A stretch of DNA of 33,864 nt from an uncultured Pelagibacteraceae bacterium (GCA_902565955.1 CACFGR010000008.1:1-33864), one strand, 5' to 3'; positions 1 through 8,604 are shown, counted from the stretch's first letter. The notes: a model not told the origin generated them from the sequence alone. Numbers and translations: made by a program.

Positions 1-768
1 CTATTCGTATCTGCAGCTAATCCTCTCATTTCAATCTTCAATGAAAAGTATAGTGAATTAGAATATAAATATATTGATAGAGTTGATAAGTTTGCTTCTA
101 TTACAAAAAACGGACTTTGGCTTAAGCAAGAAAACTTAGAGAATAATTTTTCAAGTGTTCTTTATTCAAGTGAAATAAAAAACCAGGGAAAAAACTTAAT
201 TAATTTTATGATACTTGAATACGATGTAAATGGCACGTTTCAAGGCAGAATTGATGGTTCGTCCGCAGAATTAAAAGATGGATATTGGGAAATGAAAGAT
301 GTACAAATTTCTCCAAAATATGATGTTGCAAAATTTGAGAAAGAGTACAGATATCAAACAAACATAAAATTAAATGATATTTCAGACAGCTTGTCATCAC
401 CAACGACGATCTCTATCTGGCGTTTAATTAAGTTTATTAACTTTTTAGAAGATTTAGGATATTCTGCTATTGACTTTAAAATGCATTTTTATGAATTGGT
501 TTTTTTGCCTGTATTTTTATCTACCTTAGTTTTACTAGCTTATGCAATTCTTAAAGAGGCCAAACAAAATGATAAATTTGCCAAATCAGTTACCTACTCA
601 TTTATTGTAATATTTATTTTATATTTTATTTCCAATTTGCTCGATGCGCTTGGATCAAGTGCTCAAATACATCCATTAATTGCAAAAGGAGCAATGCCAA
701 TAATTACGTTGTTGTTTTATTTTTTAATAAGTCAGTATTTTAGTTTTAAAAGGAAAAAAATTATTTAA
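1..768 (+). CDS. lptG: LptG, LPS export permease subunit (5' end outside window)
   Basis: LptG is one of the two inner-membrane permease subunits of the LptB2FG ABC transporter, which extracts lipopolysaccharide and feeds it into the Lpt bridge. The frame is open from base 1, so the N-terminal membrane segments lie outside the window. What remains starts with FVSAANPLISIFNEKYSELE, matching the segment after the first membrane block of LptF/LptG, followed by the periplasmic beta-jellyroll region (about residues 20-155 of the visible part). The C-terminal part has three hydrophobic helices (for example FLPVFLSTLVLLAYAI and SFIVIFILYFISNLL), as in the family. The stop overlaps the lptD start by one base (TAATG), so the two are probably translationally coupled. 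The LptG rather than LptF assignment rests on the position directly before lptD. Confidence 0.88.
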   Translation, partial: LFVSAANPLISIFNEKYSELEYKYIDRVDKFASITKNGLWLKQENLENNFSSVLYSSEIKNQGKNLINFMILEYDVNGTFQGRIDGSSAELKDGYWEMKDVQISPKYDVAKFEKEYRYQTNIKLNDISDSLSSPTTISIWRLIKFINFLEDLGYSAIDFKMHFYELVFLPVFLSTLVLLAYAILKEAKQNDKFAKSVTYSFIVIFILYFISNLLDALGSSAQIHPLIAKGAMPIITLLFYFLISQYFSFKRKKII

Positions 769-2861
769 TGCACATTTTAAAATATTTTAAATTTTTTTTA
801 TTAATATATTTTCTGCTGATAATTCTTTTAATAGAAAAAAATAATCTTTTAGCTGAAGAAAAAATTAGAATAATCGCTGATCAAATTTTATTCAATAGCG
901 ACAACGATACGGTTGATGCGATCGGCGATGCAGTAGCAATAAGCGAAAACGGATCTAAATTGAAAGCTGACAAAATTTTTTACGACGAAAAAAATAATCA
1001 AATTTTAGCTGAAGGTAACGTTATATTTATTGATAATAACTTAAATAATTTCTTTTTAAATTCACTTGAAAGTAATGATGATCTGACAAATATGCATGGA
1101 AACCAAGTAAGAGTTCGTCTGAATGATGGCTCAAGAATTACTGGAACTAAAGTAATAAAAAAAAATGAAATAAGTAGTATGGCAAATGCTGAGTATACAC
1201 CTTGCTTGGAAGAACAGTATTTAATTAAAGGTTGTCCAGGATGGAAACTAAAGTCTAATTATATCTTTCATGATAGAGAGAAAAAAACTATATACTATGA
1301 TCATGCAAAACTGCATTTATTTAACTTACCTATATTATATTTACCTTTTTTTTCACACCCTGATCCTTCTGTAAATAAAAGGTCAGGCTTACTTATGCCT
1401 ACAGTTGAAACAGATAATAAACTCGGTGACACTCTATCAATACCTATTTTTTACAATATAAAAGGTAACCAAGATTTAACTTTTACCCCTACTTTACAAT
1501 CAAATAGTAATAATTTTTATTCTCTAAATTATCGTCACTTAAATAAATTTGGAAATTTTGAAATGGATTCAAGCATAGACGACAATTCTGACAATATGGG
1601 AACTAGAAATCACATATTTTTTAATTCAAATATTAAAATAGATGAAGGTGCATTAAATATTTTCGCACAAACAAGCAATAATGATACTTACATGAGAAAA
1701 AATAAAATAAATAAATTGACTGTTCTTAATTCAGGAATACATTTTACAAAAACGACAAAAGATAATTTTTTTTCTTTAGAAAGTAATTCTTATAAACATT
1801 TGACTATTCAAAATGGTGAACAATGGGAATACGTATATCCTAAAATTATATATAATATTAATGGGATTGAGAGTAATTTCTTTAAAGGCAACATATCTTT
1901 AAATAATGAATTTCTACAAAATAAAGACTTAGATGAAAGCTACACTACTCTCATATCATCCCAAATTAATCTTCGTGATAGTTTAACTCATAATAATAGT
2001 GGGTTAATATTTGATAACGCTGCAAACTTAAGAGTTGTGTCAGTATCAATAGATAGAAAATCACATAATGATGATAATAACATAAGATTTTATCCACAAA
2101 TAAGTACAAATATATCTTATCCTCTAATAAAGAGCTCTAAAAATTATACTCAAACACTTTCCCCAATTATAATGCCTATAATTGCGCCGTATAATAATTA
2201 CACTGGTCCGCAAGTAGTGACTGGTAGTAATTTATTTTCGTCTAACAGGGCTTCATCACTCACTGAATGGGAGAGCGGCCCAAGAATAAACTATGGGATT
2301 GATTACTACATAGATAATAAAGATACATCAAGTATAAAGGCAACTCTTGGTCAAAGCTACAGAATAAATAAAAATAGTTCATCCTCAGTGGAAGAACTTT
2401 CAGATTATTTTTTTTCTTCAACAATTTCATTTAATAAAAATAACTATATAAATAATTCATTGGTGGTTGACAGAAAAGACATTGATATTAAGACATTTAA
2501 TATTAACACTTATGCTGAGTTAGATGATTTCAAGTTTGCTATTGATTACGATTATACTTCAGAAAAATATAATATTGCAAAAGAACAGATTGCTATCGGA
2601 AGTGAGTATAATTTTAAAGAAAATTTCTTTGTTAAATTTACTGGCACTAAAGATTTAGATACAAATAAAAATATTGGATATCAATATGGTTTACTGTACG
2701 AAAATGACTGTTTGGGAATTGATTTTAATTATTATAGGGATTTAACTATTGACAGAGACATAGAAGAAAGTGATGGGTATAGTTTTACAGTAGTTCTTAA
2801 ACCTTTTGGGTCTACAAGAAGTTATGGAAAAAATAAGGTATTTGGTCCACAAATAAAATAA
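768..2861 (+). CDS. lptD: LptD, outer-membrane LPS assembly protein
   Basis: LptD is the outer-membrane beta-barrel that, with lipoprotein LptE, inserts LPS into the outer leaflet. The 697-residue protein begins with a hydrophobic signal peptide (about residues 5-29) ending near LLAEEK. It continues with an OstA/LptA-type jellyroll (about 34-140: repeated motifs such as LKADKIFYDEKNNQILAEG) and a long barrel region in which KRSGLLMPTVE is the typical LptD barrel entry. Near the C terminus GIDFNYYRDLTIDRDIEES and VVLKPFGS match the closing barrel strands of alphaproteobacterial LptD. I see only three cysteines: C146 and C156 just after the jellyroll, and C648 near the end, consistent with an N- to C-domain disulfide. 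A polar tail of about 15 residues follows the last recognisable strand. It sits between lptG and surA, the usual envelope-assembly cluster. Confidence 0.93.
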   Translation: MHILKYFKFFLLIYFLLIILLIEKNNLLAEEKIRIIADQILFNSDNDTVDAIGDAVAISENGSKLKADKIFYDEKNNQILAEGNVIFIDNNLNNFFLNSLESNDDLTNMHGNQVRVRLNDGSRITGTKVIKKNEISSMANAEYTPCLEEQYLIKGCPGWKLKSNYIFHDREKKTIYYDHAKLHLFNLPILYLPFFSHPDPSVNKRSGLLMPTVETDNKLGDTLSIPIFYNIKGNQDLTFTPTLQSNSNNFYSLNYRHLNKFGNFEMDSSIDDNSDNMGTRNHIFFNSNIKIDEGALNIFAQTSNNDTYMRKNKINKLTVLNSGIHFTKTTKDNFFSLESNSYKHLTIQNGEQWEYVYPKIIYNINGIESNFFKGNISLNNEFLQNKDLDESYTTLISSQINLRDSLTHNNSGLIFDNAANLRVVSVSIDRKSHNDDNNIRFYPQISTNISYPLIKSSKNYTQTLSPIIMPIIAPYNNYTGPQVVTGSNLFSSNRASSLTEWESGPRINYGIDYYIDNKDTSSIKATLGQSYRINKNSSSSVEELSDYFFSSTISFNKNNYINNSLVVDRKDIDIKTFNINTYAELDDFKFAIDYDYTSEKYNIAKEQIAIGSEYNFKENFFVKFTGTKDLDTNKNIGYQYGLLYENDCLGIDFNYYRDLTIDRDIEESDGYSFTVVLKPFGSTRSYGKNKVFGPQIK

Positions 2862-2864
2862 TAT

Positions 2865-3470
2865 ATGAAATTTTTTTTTAGTATTATATTAATCTTTTAT
2901 TTATTGTTTTCAGCAAACACATTTGCCCAAAAGCTCACAGATCACAGAATTGCTGTTGTAGTTAACGATCAAATTATTACTTCTTACGAAATAATTAAGA
3001 GAATGAAAATTAGCTCAATTTTGATGGGTGTAAATATAAGTCCTGGAGAAAATAAAGAACTTTTAAGCAAAGTAGTTGAAGAATTAATTAGGGAAAAATT
3101 AAAAAATGAAAAAATAGACGAATACAACATTACTTTGGATATTGACGAATATAAGAATTACGAGAGCAATTTTTTCGAAAGAAGAAACTTCTCTAAAGAT
3201 CAATTTATAAAAATTTTAGAAAAAAATAATTTAGATTATCAAAGCTTTAAACAATATTTAGAAAATGAAATTCTGTGGCAGAAGCTAATAGGTGCTTTGT
3301 TCTATAGGCTTACTTCTGCAAGCGTTATAGAAATTGATGATATTCTATCAAAAAATCCAAGCATGTCTGTGGAAAGAGCTGAAAATAATGTTATACAAAG
3401 ACAATTGGATCTTAAAGGTAATAAACTGTTAAGAGATATGCTTAATGAAGCAACAATTGAATATCGATAA
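2865..3470 (+). CDS. surA: SurA-like periplasmic chaperone lacking the parvulin PPIase domain
   Basis: SurA is a periplasmic chaperone for unfolded outer-membrane proteins such as LptD. This copy has 201 residues, about half the usual length. A signal peptide (about 1-21, ending FAQ) is followed by the SurA N-terminal domain: RIAVVVNDQIITSYEIIKR, then VVEELIREKLKNEKIDEYNI, then FIKILEKNNLDYQSFKQYL. After residue about 168 the protein goes straight to VERAENNVIQRQLDLKGNKL and ends LRDMLNEATIEYR, which resembles the final helix of SurA (the RYLRDLRRxAxIxIR type). The whole parvulin (Rotamase) domain between them is absent. The reading frame is intact and both flanking halves align, so this looks like a clean domain deletion, not a pseudogene. 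Its 3' end overlaps rsmA by 26 bases. The SurA identity rests on the N domain and the lptD neighbour. Confidence 0.82.
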   Translation: MKFFFSIILIFYLLFSANTFAQKLTDHRIAVVVNDQIITSYEIIKRMKISSILMGVNISPGENKELLSKVVEELIREKLKNEKIDEYNITLDIDEYKNYESNFFERRNFSKDQFIKILEKNNLDYQSFKQYLENEILWQKLIGALFYRLTSASVIEIDDILSKNPSMSVERAENNVIQRQLDLKGNKLLRDMLNEATIEYR

Positions 3471-4236
3471 AATTTTAGCGAAGAAATCGTTAGGTCAAAA
3501 CTTTATTACTGATAAAAATTTCTTAAATAAAATAAGCTCGTATATTCATTCAAATGAAAATACAAATATTATTGAAATTGGTCCAGGTAAAGGTGCTCTA
3601 ACTAAATTTTTAGTTAAGAAAAAATATAAGTCTCTCATTTTAATTGAAAAGGATAAGATACTAGCCAGTAAACTAGCACAACAATTTATTCACAATAAAA
3701 AAATAAAGATAGAGAATCAGGATGCTCTTTATATAAAATACAAAGATATAAATTTATTTGGTGAAAATATCATTGTTGGAAATTTACCATTTAATATCTC
3801 AACTCAATTACTATTCAGGTGGCTAGATTCATATGAATGGCCGCCATTTTACAGCAGAATGATTTTGATGTTTCAAAAAGAGGTTGCAGATCGCATCGTT
3901 GCGAGACAAAATACTAAAAATTACGGAAGGCTATCTGTTTCTGCACAATCCAGATGTAAAATCAATAAGCTTATGACAGCTCCAGCTGAAATATTTACTC
4001 CTCAACCAAAAGTGCAAGGTGTAATATTGGATTTTAAGCCCTTGTTAAAATATAAAAATATTGACTTTTCTAAATTACAAAGAATATTAAAAATTGCATT
4101 TAGCCAAAGAAGAAAAAAAATCAAAACAAATTTAAAAGACTATTTAGACAAATTAAATGAACTCGGAATTAATACTGATTTACGACCAGAAAACTTAAGT
4201 GTATCTGATTATTGTGATCTAACTTCTATTTCTTGA
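3445..4236 (+). CDS. rsmA: RsmA (KsgA), 16S rRNA adenine dimethyltransferase
   Basis: RsmA dimethylates two adjacent adenines in the 3' terminal helix of 16S rRNA (A1518/A1519 in E. coli numbering) using S-adenosylmethionine, as a late check on 30S assembly. The 263-residue protein has the family start AKKSLGQNF (12-20), SAM-binding motif I EIGPGKGAL (44-52), and catalytic motif IV NLPF (113-116; NLPY in many relatives). The motif FTPQPKVQGVIL and a C-terminal helical domain follow. The ATG at 3445 lies inside surA, giving a 26-base overlap; an in-frame TTG at 3457 is an alternative start that would still overlap. In many alphaproteobacteria pdxA lies between surA and rsmA; here there is no room for it. 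The 3' end overlaps convergent gmk by 18 bases. Confidence 0.95.
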   Translation: MKQQLNIDKILAKKSLGQNFITDKNFLNKISSYIHSNENTNIIEIGPGKGALTKFLVKKKYKSLILIEKDKILASKLAQQFIHNKKIKIENQDALYIKYKDINLFGENIIVGNLPFNISTQLLFRWLDSYEWPPFYSRMILMFQKEVADRIVARQNTKNYGRLSVSAQSRCKINKLMTAPAEIFTPQPKVQGVILDFKPLLKYKNIDFSKLQRILKIAFSQRRKKIKTNLKDYLDKLNELGINTDLRPENLSVSDYCDLTSIS

Positions 4237-4797
4237 ATTTATTCTTTTTTTAGTAATAATTTTCTGTATTTTTCTTACACAAACATTCAATTCATTATTT
4301 TCAATAACATGATCATATTCATTCATATGACTAATTTCTTTTTCGTAAAATGACATTCTATTAGCGATGTCTAATTCATTATCACCTGATATTTTGGCTC
4401 TTGATAAAAGTCTTTGATATATGACATTTTTTGAAGGAGGAGTAATAAAAAAAGATAATATATTGCTATAATTTGAATTTTTAAGCTGAACAGCCCCTTG
4501 CCAATCAATGTCAAATAGAACATCAAAACCCTCATTTAGTAGACGTAATACATTTTTATGTAAAGAGCCATAATAATTGCCAAACACAAGTGCATATTCA
4601 GCATATTCCTGATTAGCAATCTTTGTTTTAAAACTTTCTTCACTGATAAAATTATAATCTTGATTATTAACTTCATTATCTCGAGGTATTCTTGTCGTAT
4701 CAGAAATAGAAATCCGTAGCTTGTCATCTTTCTTTAATAACTCTTTACAGATCGAAGTTTTGCCTGCTCCTGATGGGGAAGAAATAATTATAATCAT
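4219..4797 (-). CDS. gmk: Guanylate kinase
   Basis: Guanylate kinase phosphorylates GMP to GDP with ATP in the cytoplasm, the step after the GuaB and GuaA reactions also encoded in this window. The 192-residue product has the P-loop SSPSGAGKTS (6-15), the GMP-binding segment SDTTRIPRDNEVNNQDYNF, YAEYALVFGNYYGS, and the DIDWQGA motif, all in family order. Length is normal. It starts three bases after the fabF stop, so it is the last gene of the fab operon. In related genomes mltG and a YicC-like gene often separate fabF from gmk; both are missing here. The last 18 bases overlap rsmA tail to tail. Confidence 0.95.
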   Translation of the reverse strand: MIIIISSPSGAGKTSICKELLKKDDKLRISISDTTRIPRDNEVNNQDYNFISEESFKTKIANQEYAEYALVFGNYYGSLHKNVLRLLNEGFDVLFDIDWQGAVQLKNSNYSNILSFFITPPSKNVIYQRLLSRAKISGDNELDIANRMSFYEKEISHMNEYDHVIENNELNVCVRKIQKIITKKRINSRNRS

Positions 4798-4800
4798 TAA

Positions 4801-6063
4801 CTATTGAGTATTAAATCTTTTAAAAACTAGTGATACATTTGTTCCGCCAAATCCAAAAGAGTTTGACAAAATAGTATTTAATTTAATGTCTACACTTGAC
4901 TCTTTAATAAATTTTATCGATTTTGATGGTATTTCTCTATTAAGGTTTAGATTATATGGCAATTTTTCATTAATTAAACTTAGTATTGAATAGGATGCCT
5001 CAACAGCACCTGCTGCACCTAATAAATGTCCTGTTTGAGATTTTGTTGACGATACATAAACTTGATTTTTATTACCATCAAATAATTTATCAATTGCAAC
5101 AACCTCCACATGATCACCTGATGGCGTAGATGTTCCATGAGCATTAATATATTGTATTTCATTTAAATCAATGCCCGCATCATTAATACTATTTAACATC
5201 GCCCTATAAGCACCATCACCAGATGGCTCTGGAAGAGTGTAATGATAAGCATCTGACGACATACCATAGCCGATTAACTCACAATAAATTCTTGCATTTC
5301 TATTTATTGCATGCTCCATTTCTTCCAAGATTAGTATCGCAGCCCCCTCCCCCATAACAAAGCCATCTCTGTCTTGATCGAATGGTCTAGACGCTTCAGA
5401 TGGATTTTCATTATATTTGGTGCTTAATGCCTTGCATGAGGTAAATCCTTCAATTCCTATGGGAGAAATTGTTGCCTCTGAACCTCCTGTCATCATGATA
5501 TCGGCTTGACCATGCTGTATTAATCTAAATGATTCTCCAATTGCATGTGCTGAAGAGGCACATGCAGATACAGTAGAATAACTTGGTCCTTTTAAGTTAA
5601 ATTTTATTGATAAGTATCCTGACGCCATGTTTATTATGCGTCCAGTTATAAAAAATGGACTAATTCTTTTACCATTATTATATTCGACTGATGTATTTTC
5701 TATTCCTGGAAGTCCACCCATGCCTGATCCAACTATACATCCAGCTCGGTAAGAACTGGGATCATTAATCTTATGAAGTTTACTGTCTATAAATGCATCT
5801 TCACTAGCTGTTAATGCATATTTTATAAAATCATCAATTTTTTTTAATTCTTTTTTTCCAATCCAGTTCTCAGCATTATATGTTCCATCATTTCCGTCAC
5901 CTAATGGCACCTCACATGCCACTTTGCACTTAAAGTTCGAAGCATCAAATCTTGATATAGTGCCAGCACCAGACTTTCCACTTATTAAATTTTGCCAATT
6001 TAGATCCGTACCACAACCCAAAGGTGTCACCAAACCCATGCCTGTGACTACAACTCTTTTCAT
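4801..6063 (-). CDS. fabF: FabF, 3-oxoacyl-ACP synthase II
   Basis: FabF condenses malonyl-ACP with acyl-ACP, the elongation step of type II fatty acid synthesis. The 420-residue protein has the complete thiolase-fold active site: nucleophile C168 in STVSACASSAHA, H309 in NAHGTSTPSGD, K341 and H346 in STKSQTGHLLGAAG, and the C-terminal glycine-rich NSFGFGGTN. The start MKRVVVTGMGLVTPLG is that of the family. It lies 18 bases downstream of acpP, its carrier partner, and upstream of gmk. Nothing in it looks unusual. Confidence 0.97.
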   Translation of the reverse strand: MKRVVVTGMGLVTPLGCGTDLNWQNLISGKSGAGTISRFDASNFKCKVACEVPLGDGNDGTYNAENWIGKKELKKIDDFIKYALTASEDAFIDSKLHKINDPSSYRAGCIVGSGMGGLPGIENTSVEYNNGKRISPFFITGRIINMASGYLSIKFNLKGPSYSTVSACASSAHAIGESFRLIQHGQADIMMTGGSEATISPIGIEGFTSCKALSTKYNENPSEASRPFDQDRDGFVMGEGAAILILEEMEHAINRNARIYCELIGYGMSSDAYHYTLPEPSGDGAYRAMLNSINDAGIDLNEIQYINAHGTSTPSGDHVEVVAIDKLFDGNKNQVYVSSTKSQTGHLLGAAGAVEASYSILSLINEKLPYNLNLNREIPSKSIKFIKESSVDIKLNTILSNSFGFGGTNVSLVFKRFNTQ

Positions 6064-6081
6064 TTAATTAATGTAAAATAC

Positions 6082-6312
6082 TTAAGACTCTAAATGATTA
6101 ATTGCATCTCCAACAGTTAGAATAGTCTCTGCTTTTTCGTCGGGAATTTCAACATCAAAAGCCTCTTCAAACGCCATGACTAACTCAACTGTATCTAAAC
6201 TATCTGCGCCAAGATCATCAATGAACTTTGCGTCATTAGTAATTTTTTCCATATCATCGATACCTAAATGCTCAGCAATAATTTTTTTAACTTTATCGGC
6301 AACTTCACTCAT
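6082..6312 (-). CDS. acpP: Acyl carrier protein
   Basis: AcpP carries the growing acyl chain as a thioester on a 4'-phosphopantetheine arm. The 76-residue acidic protein has the modification site S38 in [16 protein letters not shown] and the usual four-helix pattern ending [10 protein letters not shown]. It sits between fabG and fabF, as in most proteobacteria. Upstream, CTCC on the plus strand gives a Shine-Dalgarno-like GGAG a few bases before the ATG, among the clearer ribosome sites in this AT-rich window. Confidence 0.97.
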   Translation of the reverse strand: MSEVADKVKKIIAEHLGIDDMEKITNDAKFIDDLGADSLDTVELVMAFEEAFDVEIPDEKAETILTVGDAINHLES

Positions 6313-6354
6313 AAATACTCCTATTAAAATAATTTACTAGTATTACAACATGCA

Positions 6355-7074
6355 TCACATTGTCAAGCCACCATTAACATGAAGCACTTGACCTGTAATA
6401 TACGATGATTCTTCAGTCGTGAGAAAAAAAACCGCATTTGCAATTTCGTGAGTTTCACCCATTCTTCCAGTTGGAATTTTTTTTAACATCTTTTCTAATC
6501 TGGCATTATCTACAGACTCTAAAATATCGGTATTTACAAAACCTGGGGATACACAATTCGCAGTTATACCTCTTGATGCAACTTCATTTGCGATTGTACG
6601 TGTAAACCCCTCTAATGCTGCTTTTGTAGCTACATAATTTGCTTGACCAGGATTCCCAATTTTAGCAGCGGCAGATGTAATATTTACTATTCTGCCCCAC
6701 CTATTTTTCACCATTCCTTTTAATGCCAATCTTGTGAGTTTAAAGTTTGAGTTTAAATTGATATTAATTACATTATTCCACTCATCATCAGTCATTTTTA
6801 TTAATAAGTTGTCATTTGTTATTCCAGCGTTATTTATTAATATATCAATTTGATCGCAAGCTTTAGACGTAAATTCAATTAGTTTTTCGATCTCATTATT
6901 TTGAGATAAGTCACATTTAAAACATTTAATTGCCGGCTTATATTTGTTTTCTAAAGTACTTAATTTTTCTTCATTCGTACCCGAAGCAAAAACATTATAT
7001 CCTTCTTCACAATATTTATTTACTAATGCACTACCTATTCCCCCTGTAGCCCCTGTAATTAAAACGTTTTTCAT
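6355..7074 (-). CDS. fabG: FabG, 3-oxoacyl-ACP reductase
   Basis: FabG is the NADPH-dependent reductase that converts 3-oxoacyl-ACP to 3-hydroxyacyl-ACP. The 239-residue SDR protein shows the cofactor motif TGATGGIGSA (7-16), NNAG (81-84), and the full catalytic set S134, Y147 and K151 in NITSAAA and NYVATKAAL. The C terminus ITGQVLHVNGGLTM is the FabG signature. It lies five bases after fabD and 42 bases before acpP. The intact active site makes a useful contrast with the degenerate SDR at 14734-15423. Confidence 0.96.
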   Translation of the reverse strand: MKNVLITGATGGIGSALVNKYCEEGYNVFASGTNEEKLSTLENKYKPAIKCFKCDLSQNNEIEKLIEFTSKACDQIDILINNAGITNDNLLIKMTDDEWNNVININLNSNFKLTRLALKGMVKNRWGRIVNITSAAAKIGNPGQANYVATKAALEGFTRTIANEVASRGITANCVSPGFVNTDILESVDNARLEKMLKKIPTGRMGETHEIANAVFFLTTEESSYITGQVLHVNGGLTM

Positions 7075-7079
7075 ATTAA

Positions 7080-8009
7080 CTAACCTATCTTTTTCAAATC
7101 CTCAACTTTACTGATCGAATAGCTTTCTACATGATTAGAGATTCTTTTTATAAGATTCGTCAATACATTGCCTGGTCCTATTTCAATAAATTTTGTAAAG
7201 CCATCTGATATCATATTTTCAACAGTCTCCCTCCATCTAACTTTAGATAAAACTTGTTTGACTAATAAATCAGAAATTTCATCATGATTACATGCTACTG
7301 AAGTTACATTTGAGTATAATGGTACATTAAAATTTTTAAATTTAACTTTTTTAACTTCAGATCTTAAGATATTTGATGCGTGCTCCATTAATTCACAATG
7401 AAACGGAGCGCTAACTGAAAGCTTGATTGCTTTTCTAATCCTTAAATTTTTTTTATTAGATAATATATAATCTATAGAATTCATTTCACCACTTAGCACA
7501 ACCTGTCCCAAAGCATTATCATTTGAAATATAAATCTTACCATAATCTGACGCTTTCTCTAAGACCTCACTAATTATTTCATGATCACAACCGATTAAAG
7601 CAATCATACCTCCTGATCCCAAAGGCATACTTTCCTGCATTGCTTTCGATCTTATTTTTAATAAATGCACTGACTCTTCAAAAGTAATACTCCCATTTGC
7701 AACAAGAGCACTATATTCTCCAAGAGAATGGCCGGCAACAGCCTGAAATGAATTAAATTGTAAAATATTTTTAGAAATTAGAGCGTTTAAAATTGCCACA
7801 CTTGTTGCCATTATTGCTGGTTGTGAATTTTCGGTTTCAGATAAAGAGTCGCCATTTCCTGAAAATATTAAATTTGATATTTTTCTACCTGAAATTTGAT
7901 CTAATTTAACAAAAGTTTCTCTGACAATTTCAAATTCATCATAAAAATCTTTACCCATTCCAATGTATTGAGAGCCTTGTCCAGGGAAAATTAATGCCGT
8001 TTTCATCAA
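7080..8009 (-). CDS. fabD: FabD, malonyl-CoA:ACP transacylase
   Basis: FabD moves malonyl from CoA to ACP and so primes each elongation round. The 309-residue protein has the N-terminal GQGSQ oxyanion motif (10-14), the nucleophile S95 in AVAGHSLGEYSA, and H204 in SAPFHCELM. The product begins with two methionines; the second (at 8006) fits the usual MKTALIFPGQGSQ start slightly better. It is the first gene of the minus-strand fab operon, facing rpsF across 69 bases. Confidence 0.96.
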   Translation of the reverse strand: MMKTALIFPGQGSQYIGMGKDFYDEFEIVRETFVKLDQISGRKISNLIFSGNGDSLSETENSQPAIMATSVAILNALISKNILQFNSFQAVAGHSLGEYSALVANGSITFEESVHLLKIRSKAMQESMPLGSGGMIALIGCDHEIISEVLEKASDYGKIYISNDNALGQVVLSGEMNSIDYILSNKKNLRIRKAIKLSVSAPFHCELMEHASNILRSEVKKVKFKNFNVPLYSNVTSVACNHDEISDLLVKQVLSKVRWRETVENMISDGFTKFIEIGPGNVLTNLIKRISNHVESYSISKVEDLKKIG

Positions 8010-8033
8010 AAAAGAATACTTGCTTAATATGTA

Positions 8034-8039
8034 ATTATA
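8034..8039 (-). promoter_or_regulatory. Candidate -10 box for the fab operon
   Basis: Reading the minus strand, these bases are a perfect TATAAT, placed about 25 bases before the fabD start codon. The segment 16-18 bases further upstream has no good match to TTGACA, so the call rests on the -10 box and its position in a divergent 69-base promoter region. A plus-strand promoter for rpsF should lie in the same interval (TTGCTT at 8020-8025 with TATTTA at 8043-8048 is a weak candidate). If so, the fatty acid and ribosomal protein operons share an overlapping promoter region. Confidence 0.35.
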
Positions 8040-8078
8040 GAATATTTATTCCATTTTTGATATTAAATACAATCTTAT

Positions 8079-8405
8079 ATGGCACTTTTTGAACATGTTA
8101 TAATGCTAAAGCAGGATCTAAGCACCGCTGACATTGAAGGTGAACTAAAAAAACATTCCGAAGTATTATCTGAATTACGAGGTAACATAGTTTACAATGA
8201 AAGTTGGGGCCTTCGAAGCCTTGCATATCCTATTAAAGACAACAAAAAAGCTTTTTATGAGTTTATGAATATTGATATACCTCAGGAAAATATTGATGTT
8301 TTAAATTCAAAACTAAATCTAAATGAAAATATAATTAGATATTTGTCAATTAAAGTAAAATCGTTTGGTGAGACCCCTACTGTAATGATTAAGGAAAAGG
8401 ATTAA
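8079..8405 (+). CDS. rpsF: Ribosomal protein bS6
   Basis: bS6 is a small-subunit protein that binds 16S rRNA as a heterodimer with bS18, encoded next door. The 108-residue protein starts [15 protein letters not shown] and carries the central [21 protein letters not shown] segment, split here by one-residue changes from the E. coli form but in family order, with the usual acidic-to-basic tail. It leads the rpsF-rpsR-rplI-dnaB group, divergent from the fab operon. I see no Shine-Dalgarno sequence before its ATG (TCTTATATG), so a very short leader is possible. Confidence 0.95.
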   Translation: MALFEHVIMLKQDLSTADIEGELKKHSEVLSELRGNIVYNESWGLRSLAYPIKDNKKAFYEFMNIDIPQENIDVLNSKLNLNENIIRYLSIKVKSFGETPTVMIKEKD

Positions 8406-8410
8406 GAGAA

Positions 8411-8602
8411 TTGGATAAAGATAAAAAAACAACAAAGGACTTTGATTATAAAGACATTTCTTCACTTAGAAAGTTTATTTCAGAAAAAGGGAAAATAACA
8501 CCTAGAAGAATAACTTATATCTCTATTAAAAAGCAAAAAGACTTATCGAATGCAATCAAAAGAGCAAGATACCTTGCTTTATTGCCCTATACTGGAAGAT
8601 AA
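8411..8602 (+). CDS. rpsR: Ribosomal protein bS18, short N terminus, TTG start
   Basis: bS18 binds 16S rRNA together with bS6 on the platform of the small subunit. The 63 residues contain the core [19 protein letters not shown] and end with [17 protein letters not shown], the diagnostic bS18 C terminus. Most bS18 proteins have 70-85 residues and begin with a basic arm of the type FRRRKxCxF; this arm is missing. The only usable start in the frame is TTG at 8411, because an in-frame TAA lies at 8390-8392 with no ATG or GTG between. A purine-rich AAGGA-type stretch just upstream can serve as ribosome site. The gene begins five bases after rpsF. Confidence 0.9.
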   Translation: MDKDKKTTKDFDYKDISSLRKFISEKGKITPRRITYISIKKQKDLSNAIKRARYLALLPYTGR

Positions 8603-8604
8603 GC

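Noticed and set aside
3445-3470. Possible frameshift joining surA and rsmA, from the 26-base overlap.
   Set aside because: Both products have complete, recognisable ends and starts: SurA ends with its usual basic helix and RsmA begins with the AKKSLGQNF region. An overlap is the simpler reading.
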